Assembly (NCBI GenBank): GCA_964447405.1
Contig: CAYUSP010000003.1
Span: forward strand, 620,001-684,000
Direction: 5' to 3'
Source of the DNA: JALNZF01 sp964447405
Lineage (GTDB): Bacteria > Nitrospirota > UBA9217
DNA length: 64,000 bases
In this document: piece by piece, positions 54,810-62,143 of the stretch
Layout of the letters: every line of letters begins with the position of its first letter
Position numbering within the stretch: position 1 is the stretch's first letter
Program-made: the position numbers and the translations under genes
Notes under the pieces: generated by a model
What the model saw: only the letters and a program-made list of their open reading frames with translations
Told to the model about the DNA's origin: nothing
Database searches by the model: none

Positions 54810-56549
54810 TCAACGTGTCGCAAGGACAAGTGCGCGCGATCGGGCGTGCTCCTGCGCGACAACCTTCACCGATACGGGAACCGCATGTCCGCCCTGCTCC
54901 TGCCGGACCTTGAACCAGGACAACAGCCCGTTCAGCTCCAACGCGAGCTTTGCGAGGTCGGCCGATGAACAATTGATCTGTGCAATATTGGCCTCCGAGG
55001 TCCTCGACACGCTTGCGATGTGCTCCATGGTGGCCGACACTTCTTCGGTGGCCGCGGACTGCTGTTCCGTGGCGGTCGCGATCAACTGCACCATGTCCAG
55101 ACTTTGCTGCGAGGCTTTCACAATCTCCTCAAGGGAGCGCTCCGCCTGGCCCGCCCGTTTCACGCTTTCCCCGACCTTTTTGCCGCCCTCGGCAATGCTG
55201 TGCATGGCATCGCCCGTTTCCTGCTGTATGGTTTTGATCATGGCGGCGATCTCCCCCGCAGCGGTCGTGGTCCTCTCCGCAAGCTTGCGCACCTCATCGG
55301 CCACAACGGAGAAGCCCCGCCCCTGGTCACCTGCCCGCGCAGCCTCGATGGCGGCGTTCAGGGCAAGAAGGTTCGTCTGGTCGGCAATGTACTTGATCAC
55401 GCCCGTGATCTCGCCGATCTGTTTGCTGCTCTGGCCGAGCGCGATCATCGTCTTTCCGAATTCCTCCACGGTCAGAGCGATGCTCTTCATGTCATTGACC
55501 GTGCCCTCGACCACGTGCTTTCCTTCTGTGGCGAATCCGACCGACTTGCGCGCGGCTTCGGACGCGGATGAGGCGTTCCTGGCGACATCCATGACGGTCT
55601 GGGATATTTCCGTAATGGCCGTGGCAGACTGTTCGATCTGCCGGAACTGTTCGCGGAATCCCGTGCTGATCTCGGTCGTGGTGGACGACAATTCCTCTGA
55701 ACTGCTGGCCACGGTGTCGGACATGGCGTGCATCCTGCTGGCCATGTCCCCCAACGTGTCCGCCATGCTGTTGAAGCTCCTGGTCATGGCCCCGATCTCA
55801 TCATTTCCGGTGTTCCCGACCCGCGTGGTGAGGTCTCCCCCCGCGAGGCGAACGGCCATGGCAGCGCTCTCGGCGATCGGCCGGGTGATGGCTCTTGCGA
55901 GCATCAAGCCGAGCAGCAGCGCCAGCGCCACGCCTGCCGCGATCGCCCCGATCAGGACCTTCCTGACCAGCGAGGCAGTGGCGTGCGCCTGCGTCCGCGC
56001 TTCATCAGCATGCTGCCGGTTCACGTCGGTCAGTTTGTCCAGCAAGGCCATGGCTGCATTAAAGGAGTCATTCTCCACATCCAGCCCCTGGTGCTTCAAG
56101 CGGGCGTAGCTGCCGCGGTCCCCGGTCCGGTGAACCTCCCGGGCGATCCGGACGAACTCCTGCACGTCCCTCTGCCAGACGGTCCAGACCGGGGAAAACT
56201 CCGCCCAGAGCTTATCCTCGGGTAGTTCCCGCGGCAGGGCTTCATAGGCTTTTCGCGAAACCTCGGCCCGTTCGAGCGCTTCCCCGATGACCTGCAGCTG
56301 ACGATCGACGCGCTCTGGCTCCAGGCCCGTGATCAGCAGCGTTCGTTCGCGCGCCTTAACCTCCTGCTGTGCCTCCTGCATCAGCAGCAGGTTCTGCACA
56401 CCCGGCAGTTTGTTGTCCGCAATATCGGTGAGATGGGCGGCCAAGGTGTTCATTGCGAAGAATCCCGTTGCCCCCACGATCAGCGTGAGTGCGCTGACCA
56501 CACAGGCCAGGGCGATCATTTTTGATTTTATGGTCATATTGTGTACCAT
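54810..56549 (-). CDS. Methyl-accepting chemotaxis protein
   Basis: 579 residues. Membrane segments at about 12-34 and 192-214 flank a periplasmic four-helix-bundle sensor. HAMP about 215-267. Cytoplasmic signalling domain about 300-520 with the conserved hairpin tip IGEITGVIKYIADQTNLLALNAAIEAARAG and DQGRGFSVVADEVRKLAERT. No C-terminal CheR-binding pentapeptide is present. GGAGG lies ten bases before the ATG. It heads an operon with the hybrid kinase at 54795. Confidence 0.96.
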   Translation of the reverse strand: MVHNMTIKSKMIALACVVSALTLIVGATGFFAMNTLAAHLTDIADNKLPGVQNLLLMQEAQQEVKARERTLLITGLEPERVDRQLQVIGEALERAEVSRKAYEALPRELPEDKLWAEFSPVWTVWQRDVQEFVRIAREVHRTGDRGSYARLKHQGLDVENDSFNAAMALLDKLTDVNRQHADEARTQAHATASLVRKVLIGAIAAGVALALLLGLMLARAITRPIAESAAMAVRLAGGDLTTRVGNTGNDEIGAMTRSFNSMADTLGDMASRMHAMSDTVASSSEELSSTTTEISTGFREQFRQIEQSATAITEISQTVMDVARNASSASEAARKSVGFATEGKHVVEGTVNDMKSIALTVEEFGKTMIALGQSSKQIGEITGVIKYIADQTNLLALNAAIEAARAGDQGRGFSVVADEVRKLAERTTTAAGEIAAMIKTIQQETGDAMHSIAEGGKKVGESVKRAGQAERSLEEIVKASQQSLDMVQLIATATEQQSAATEEVSATMEHIASVSRTSEANIAQINCSSADLAKLALELNGLLSWFKVRQEQGGHAVPVSVKVVAQEHARSRALVLATR

Positions 56550-56582
56550 GTTAGCGTTTCCTCCCGTACCGGAGACCTCGTC

Positions 56583-56951
56583 TCAGCTGCTCTGCATACA
56601 GAAATTGCTGCGCAGATGTTCCTTCAGGTCATTGAGCTCATGTTTCGTAAAACTCTTGTCTGCGCCATGATTGAGCAGGGCCGCCCGCTCCTGCGGAGCG
56701 ACGCTGTCGGCAAAGACGATTATATGGATATGCGGAAAGGTCTTTTTGATCGCGCGGAGCGACCTGAGCTCGCTCAGGGATGAAATCAGGAAATCTATGA
56801 GAACAGCGTCGTATGCCGGATTTTCCGCGATGAACGCGGTTAATCCCCTGTCCCGGGACATGCGACTGACAATATGCCCCTCGTCCTCCAGTTCCCTTCC
56901 CAGAACGTATCCAAGGTTCGCATCAAGTACAGCAATGAGGACTTTCGCCAT
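56583..56951 (-). CDS. Stand-alone receiver-like protein
   Basis: 122 residues with a CheY-like alternation of strands and helices. The phosphoacceptor is in YDAVLIDFLIS (about D53) and a Lys in DKSFTKHEL (about K103) is in place; the usual second acidic residue is only a single Asp in VLDANLG. It ends 34 bases before the MCP start and probably signals with the MCP or its kinase. GGGAGAATCC precedes the ATG. Confidence 0.85.
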   Translation of the reverse strand: MAKVLIAVLDANLGYVLGRELEDEGHIVSRMSRDRGLTAFIAENPAYDAVLIDFLISSLSELRSLRAIKKTFPHIHIIVFADSVAPQERAALLNHGADKSFTKHELNDLKEHLRSNFCMQSS

Positions 56952-56981
56952 GGATTCTCCCTGTTGACTGCGGTTACCCGT

Positions 56982-57359
56982 TCAACCTGCTCCCGGTCTT
57001 TGCGGAAATGTCAGTTCCCCGTCAGGGGTGATGCCATCAAACCCGGGCCGCGCGGCTGGAGCCGGTTTCAGCTTGTTCAAGAGGACTATGGAAAGCTTGT
57101 AGTCCAACCCTTCCTCCGACCGGGTATGCTGATAAAAATCGCATTGTTCGCAGGTTTTATATTTCATGCCGAAGGTCCCCTGCACCTTGCCGCCGCAAAG
57201 AGTGCCGGCGATTATCCAGCAGGTCCTGCCGCCGTTTTTCCCGCCATGGACGCCGTTCAGCCGGTTGTCGATCGCGGCCGGGCAGACACCCAGAGCCACT
57301 GCGTTCTTGCCGCCCTGTTCTCTTCCGCAGTTCATGTGCTCCCAGCAGTTTTTTTTCAT
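56982..57359 (-). CDS. Two-CW domain protein
   Basis: 125 residues. N-terminal 80 residues have the two-CW pattern: KKNCWEHMNCGREQGG, GVCPA, GGRTCWIIAGTLCGGKVQG and KTCEQCDFY, with about eight cysteines likely to bind a metal or iron-sulfur cluster. Residues after 90 look unstructured. AAGGAGATG lies upstream. It is a tandem paralog of the gene at 57430. Role unknown; in other genomes two-CW proteins lie near sensors and chemotaxis genes, as here. Confidence 0.85.
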   Translation of the reverse strand: MKKNCWEHMNCGREQGGKNAVALGVCPAAIDNRLNGVHGGKNGGRTCWIIAGTLCGGKVQGTFGMKYKTCEQCDFYQHTRSEEGLDYKLSIVLLNKLKPAPAARPGFDGITPDGELTFPQRPGAG

Positions 57360-57429
57360 GCTCGCACATCTCCTTTATCTATCAATAGTATGGAGCCTTT
57401 CGGGTATGCCGGCCAACGGGATGCAGGAC

Positions 57430-57795
57430 CTAATGCCTGTTCGCGTTGCGGTCAGAGGCTTCCGACGCAATCGGAGACATCGTTTGCTTTTGGATCGATC
57501 GCTCCATGCCGAGGCGCGTGGCGGAAAAACCGAGCGGCGATGGTTCTTCATCGATCTTAACGGCTTTCATGAAATCACAGGTCCAGCAATTATGAAGCTT
57601 TTGCGCGTAGGTACCCTGTACCTTGCCGCCGCAGAGGGAACCGGCGATCGCCCAGCAGGCCCTGCCGGCGTTCTTACCGCCATGGGCACGGTCAAGCTCC
57701 TGATACATGGTGACCGGGCATACGCCGAGTTCCTGTGCCCTATGTCCCCCAGGCTGCCTTCCGCATTTTTTATGTTCCCAGCAATTGATCTTCAT
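57430..57795 (-). CDS. Two-CW domain protein, paralog
   Basis: 121 residues. N-terminal part KINCWEHKKCGRQPGG, ELGVCPVT, GGKNAGRACWAIAGSLCGGKVQG and NCWTCDFM shares the Cys pattern of the gene at 56982; the C-terminal 40 residues differ. AGGAGATTTCC precedes the ATG. Cotranscribed with the paralog, 70 bases apart. Confidence 0.85.
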   Translation of the reverse strand: MKINCWEHKKCGRQPGGHRAQELGVCPVTMYQELDRAHGGKNAGRACWAIAGSLCGGKVQGTYAQKLHNCWTCDFMKAVKIDEEPSPLGFSATRLGMERSIQKQTMSPIASEASDRNANRH

Positions 57796-58147
57796 GGAAA
57801 TCTCCTGGAATGGATGTCTCGTTGTCTGTTGCCCTCTATAGCAATAGCCCTGCCAGATCTGAACACAATGATTCTTCTGGATATGCGCTGCGGATCATGC
57901 TGGAGTTGTCGGGCGAACTGCCCGGCGATGCGGGTAGAAAGCCCGAACGAGCCGTATTAACACAGCAGTCGTGATGACAGGTTCCGGAATTGTTACCGAT
58001 TGATACGCAAAAGCCGCCTGATTTCTGATAAAATATTTTCATTCATTCCAGATACGGACGAATGGATGACAGGGACCAAATCTTGCATAGTTAGCAGGCA
58101 GGCGCATTGGAGAAGAGGGGAACGTAGCAGGGAATGAAGAGGCACCC
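57796..58147. other. Divergent intergenic region
   Basis: Lies between the start of the two-CW gene (minus) and the start of the PhnD-like gene (plus), so it should hold promoters for both. No convincing -35/-10 pair or sigma-54 site was found. AT-rich around 58015-58045. Short ORFs here look like chance. Confidence 0.5.
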
Positions 58148-59050
58148 ATGAAAGAGCCAATGGTCATCAGAGAGATACTGACGTGGAAACGGTTGGTGTA
58201 TTGCTTCTGTTTCTGCATTATGCTTTCCCTGGCCTTGGTCCATGCGGAAACCGCGCCTTCCCTACGGTCCCGTTACACAATAGCGGTAATCCCGTTCTAC
58301 AGCCCGGAAAAGATATGGCTCCTGTACACGCCCTTCATCCAGCATCTCAGGACCGCGACCGGCCTTCCCTGGGAACTGACCCTGTACCCTGACCACAATT
58401 CCCTGATCGAGGACCTGTGCAGCGACAAGATCGGCATCGCGCTGCTCGGCCCCGTGCCCCTGGGCCGCGCTAACCAGAAATGCGGCATCAAGCCATTCCT
58501 TGCCGCCCTGAGCAGGGACGGCAAGCCGTCATACCACTCGATCATCATAACCGGCGATCCCACGGTCACCACGCTCGGCAAGGTGCGCGGGAAGAAGGTC
58601 GGTTTTTTCAAAGGTTCGACAGCGGCCCATATCGTGCCGATGAAGATGCTGAAGGACACGGGGCTCGCGGCAGAGGCTTTCCAGCCGGTTTATTTTGAAA
58701 GCCAGGACCGCATCATGACCGCGCTGCTTACCAATGAGGTTTCCGCTGCAGGGGTGAAAGAGACCCTGTACCGGAAGTTCAAAAACGAGCCTCTTCGCGT
58801 GCTGATGACCTCTGATGCACTTCCGAATTTCTCCTTCTGTGCCTCGCCAGTACTGCCAACCGCGAATCGTGAACGCTTTGTCACCGAACTCATTAAACTC
58901 AAACCGCTTTCGAATGAGAAGGATGCCGAGTTAACCAAGGCCTGGGACGATGAGATCAAGAATGGTTTCATACTGCCGACCGAGGAGTTCCTTGCTTCTG
59001 TCCTGAAGCTGAACATCGTGTACCAGGAGATCATGCATGAAGTTCGATAG
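58148..59050 (+). CDS. PhnD-like periplasmic substrate-binding protein
   Basis: 300 residues with a signal peptide (about 1-35, ending VHAETA). Periplasmic binding-protein fold of the phosphate/phosphite/phosphonate family: IAVIPFYSPEKI, a DLCSDKIGIALLGPVPLGRA segment, VRGKKVGFFKGSTAAHIVP and SFCASP. No ABC permease or ATPase follows. Instead its stop overlaps the hybrid kinase start by 14 bases, so it probably presents a ligand to that kinase. GAGG precedes the ATG. Confidence 0.88.
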   Translation: MKEPMVIREILTWKRLVYCFCFCIMLSLALVHAETAPSLRSRYTIAVIPFYSPEKIWLLYTPFIQHLRTATGLPWELTLYPDHNSLIEDLCSDKIGIALLGPVPLGRANQKCGIKPFLAALSRDGKPSYHSIIITGDPTVTTLGKVRGKKVGFFKGSTAAHIVPMKMLKDTGLAAEAFQPVYFESQDRIMTALLTNEVSAAGVKETLYRKFKNEPLRVLMTSDALPNFSFCASPVLPTANRERFVTELIKLKPLSNEKDAELTKAWDDEIKNGFILPTEEFLASVLKLNIVYQEIMHEVR

Positions 59051-62000
59051 AAAAAGCCTGGGAGTAAGGTTCCTGGTCCCGATTCTCGCCCTTTTCCTGA
59101 TCACTTCGCTGGGTCTCCTGGCGCTGATCACCGTGATAACGAACCACATCCGGGAGGATTATCAGGAGTTCACGGTCCAGGCGGCTGCCAGCAACGTGAC
59201 CACGATCCTCGAAATGGCGGCTGCCGAACTCACTACCGCCAAGCTGACCGGAAGTACTGTCGTTGTCGAGGCAAAGAAAAAGAATGTACTGGAGGCGATC
59301 AGGATCTCCTGGTCCCGCGCGGGTCAGGAGGGGCTTATCGCCGCAGCTGACGGTACGGTGCTCATTTCCACGCTCGATCCGGGACCGACCCGGTCGATCC
59401 TGTCACACCGCGTCAATGGCCCGTTCTCTCTGGACATTGCAGGTGAGCACTATCTCTGTATTTCAAATTACCTTCCGCTCTGGGGATGGGATATCATCAC
59501 CGTCGCCGAACACTCAATGAGCAGCCATGCGGACAAGGAAGTCAAGTGGCTGCTTCCCGCTATTATTCTTGCCCTTATGCTGCTTTCCGCAGGTTCGTAT
59601 ATGGTATTCCGACGAAGCATTTCAAAGCCCATTGCCGCCATGGTTTCCAATGTCAGCAAAGGACATGACGTCGTAGCGACGGGGATATCCGAGTTTGACG
59701 AGATCGGCCGGGCGGTAAATGATGCCTTCACACGGGAACGGGACCGGACCGAGGAAGTGGAGAATGAGCTCGGCGAGCGTATGCGTGCCCAGGGCCTGCT
59801 GTACGAGAGCGAGGAACGCATCTCCCTGCTTCTCAATTCCATTGCCGAGGGCATCTACGGTGTTGATCTTCAGGGCAACTGCACCTTCTGCAACCCGGCC
59901 GCACTCCGGCTCCTCGGCTACCAGCAGGCAGAGGACATCATCGGCAAACAGATCCACGAGATCATCCACCATACGTGGCCCGACGGCACCCCCTATCCCG
60001 CCGATGATTGCCGCATCTATCGCTGTTATCATACAGGGGACGGCTATCATGCGGATAACGAAGTGTTCTGGCGTTCCGATGGAACCTCGTTTCCGGTCGA
60101 ATACTGGGCGCATCCTATCTTCCATGAGGGTGAACCGATCGGGGCGGTCACGGCTTTTGTCGACATCACCGAGCGCAAGCGATTGGACGAGATGCTGCGC
60201 AAAACCAACGAATTATTCGCCCTGTTTATGCGCCATTCGCCGATTTACACGTACATTAAGGAAGTAAGTCCCACGGAAAGCCGCGTGCTGCAGGCCAGCG
60301 ATAATTTTTACCAGATGATCGGCGTTGGAGGCCGGGATATGATCGGCAAGACCATGGAAGAACTGTTCCCTGCCGAATTCGCGGGAAAGATCACCGCGGA
60401 TGACTGGGCCGTGGTCGCCAAGGGCGAGGTTTTAAAAATCGATGAGGACCTAAACGGCCGCAATTATACTACGATGAAGTTCCCGATCAAGCAGGGCAAT
60501 AATGCCCTCTTGGCTGGTTATACCATCGATATTACAGAACAGAAGCGGATGGAAGAGGCATTAAAGCGGAGTGAAAACCTGCTCCAGACGATCATCGACA
60601 CTGAACCGGATTGCGTCAAGATGATCGATGCGCAGGGCAATCTGCTCATGATGAACCGCGCTGGACTGGACATGATCGAAGTTGACTCTTTTGAGCAGGT
60701 CCGAGGCCAGTGCGTGTGCCCTATGATCACGTCCGATTACCGGCAGGCATTCATGGACCTGACGTCGCGTGTTTTTGAAGGACAGTCCGGCACTCTGATC
60801 TTCGAGATGGTCGGATTACGGGGGCGGCATGTTTGGCTCGAGACCCGTGCGGTGCCTTTTCGCAACGAGCATAATGCGATCATCGCCCTGCTCGGCATAA
60901 CGCGCGATATCACGGAGCGCCGGAGACTTGAGGAGCTGCTCCGGCAGTCCCAGAAGATGGAGTCCATCGGCACGCTCGCAGGCGGTGTGGCCCATGATTT
61001 CAACAATATTCTTTCGGCAATATCCGGCTATGGCCATATGACCCTCATGAAAATGGCGCCGAACGACCCGCACCGTCCGAACATCCAGCACATTCTGGAG
61101 GCATCGGACCGTGCTGCGCATCTCACCAAGGACCTCCTGATGTTCAGCAGAAAGCAGCCCATCGACCGGAAACCCATTGATCTGAACGAGGGCATCCAGA
61201 AAGTGGGTAAATTCCTGACCCGGGTCATTGGAGAAGACATCGCGTTCAAGACAATTCTGTCCGGAGGAGCCATCCCGGTCTTTGCTGACGCTTACCAGAT
61301 CGACCAGGTCCTCATGAACCTTGCCACGAATGCACGGGACGCCATGCCCAAGGGCGGCATTTTCACAATCACGACGGAGCAGGCCTTGCTGAATGAATCG
61401 TTCACGTCCTCGCACGGCCTCGGCATGCCGGGCAACTATGCCGTTATCAGCGTATCGGACACGGGCGAGGGGATGAATGAGGAAACGAGGCAGCGGATCT
61501 TCGAACCGTTCTTCACGACCAAGGAAGTGGGAAAGGGAACCGGCCTGGGGCTGTCGGTCGTCTACGGTATTGTGCAGCAGCATGATGGCCAGGTGACGGT
61601 CTACAGCGAACCCGGCCACGGCACGACCTTCCGGATCTATCTGCCCGTCAATGAAGCGATTGCAGCCAGCGAGAACGCGCCGATCGAAATGGAGCAGCCT
61701 GTAGGGGGCGCGGAGACGATCCTTCTGGCTGAAGACGACAGCACCCTGCGGGAACTGACCGTGATGATCCTTGAGGATTTCGGCTACACGGTCATCACAG
61801 CCGTTGACGGCCAGGATGCAGTAAACAAGTTCACGGAGAACAAGGACCGGGTCCAGCTCCTGCTGCTGGATCTGATCATGCCGCGCATGTCCGGCAAGGA
61901 TGCCTATGACGCGATCCGGCTGACGCGGCCCGACATCAAGGTCATCTTTGCGAGCGGTTACGATCCTGACATGGTGCGTCAGAAAACGCTGATCGAACAG

Positions 62001-62084
62001 AACGTACCCGTGGTGTATAAACCCGTGCCCATGGCAACGTTACTGAAAAAAATACGCGTCGTGCTGGACAACGGCGAAGCGTAG
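59037..62084 (+). CDS. Hybrid histidine kinase with Cache-like sensor, PAS domains and receiver
   Basis: 1,015 residues. Membrane segments at about 12-34 and 170-192 flank a periplasmic Cache-like domain. HAMP about 192-245, PAS domains about 265-380, 385-500 and 510-630 (the first with several Cys: CTFCNPAA ... CRIYRCYH), HisKA with AGGVAHDFNNILSAISGYGHM (about 655), HATPase (DTGEGMNE, GTGLGLSVVYG) and a receiver (LAEDDSTLREL, phosphoacceptor in LLLLDLIMPRMSG). AGGAG lies seven bases before the ATG, inside the PhnD-like gene. The pair is translationally coupled. Confidence 0.93.
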   Translation: MKFDRKSLGVRFLVPILALFLITSLGLLALITVITNHIREDYQEFTVQAAASNVTTILEMAAAELTTAKLTGSTVVVEAKKKNVLEAIRISWSRAGQEGLIAAADGTVLISTLDPGPTRSILSHRVNGPFSLDIAGEHYLCISNYLPLWGWDIITVAEHSMSSHADKEVKWLLPAIILALMLLSAGSYMVFRRSISKPIAAMVSNVSKGHDVVATGISEFDEIGRAVNDAFTRERDRTEEVENELGERMRAQGLLYESEERISLLLNSIAEGIYGVDLQGNCTFCNPAALRLLGYQQAEDIIGKQIHEIIHHTWPDGTPYPADDCRIYRCYHTGDGYHADNEVFWRSDGTSFPVEYWAHPIFHEGEPIGAVTAFVDITERKRLDEMLRKTNELFALFMRHSPIYTYIKEVSPTESRVLQASDNFYQMIGVGGRDMIGKTMEELFPAEFAGKITADDWAVVAKGEVLKIDEDLNGRNYTTMKFPIKQGNNALLAGYTIDITEQKRMEEALKRSENLLQTIIDTEPDCVKMIDAQGNLLMMNRAGLDMIEVDSFEQVRGQCVCPMITSDYRQAFMDLTSRVFEGQSGTLIFEMVGLRGRHVWLETRAVPFRNEHNAIIALLGITRDITERRRLEELLRQSQKMESIGTLAGGVAHDFNNILSAISGYGHMTLMKMAPNDPHRPNIQHILEASDRAAHLTKDLLMFSRKQPIDRKPIDLNEGIQKVGKFLTRVIGEDIAFKTILSGGAIPVFADAYQIDQVLMNLATNARDAMPKGGIFTITTEQALLNESFTSSHGLGMPGNYAVISVSDTGEGMNEETRQRIFEPFFTTKEVGKGTGLGLSVVYGIVQQHDGQVTVYSEPGHGTTFRIYLPVNEAIAASENAPIEMEQPVGGAETILLAEDDSTLRELTVMILEDFGYTVITAVDGQDAVNKFTENKDRVQLLLLDLIMPRMSGKDAYDAIRLTRPDIKVIFASGYDPDMVRQKTLIEQNVPVVYKPVPMATLLKKIRVVLDNGEA

Positions 62085-62143
62085 CGTGAGGGGTCAAGGA
62101 ATGACGAAACGAATACGGAAGCGCATTTCTTGGTCCAGAAGGA

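Noticed and set aside
54646..56109. 487-residue plus-strand frame opposite the MCP
   Set aside because: Ser/Ala-rich mirror of the coiled-coil MCP; no ribosome site or domain.
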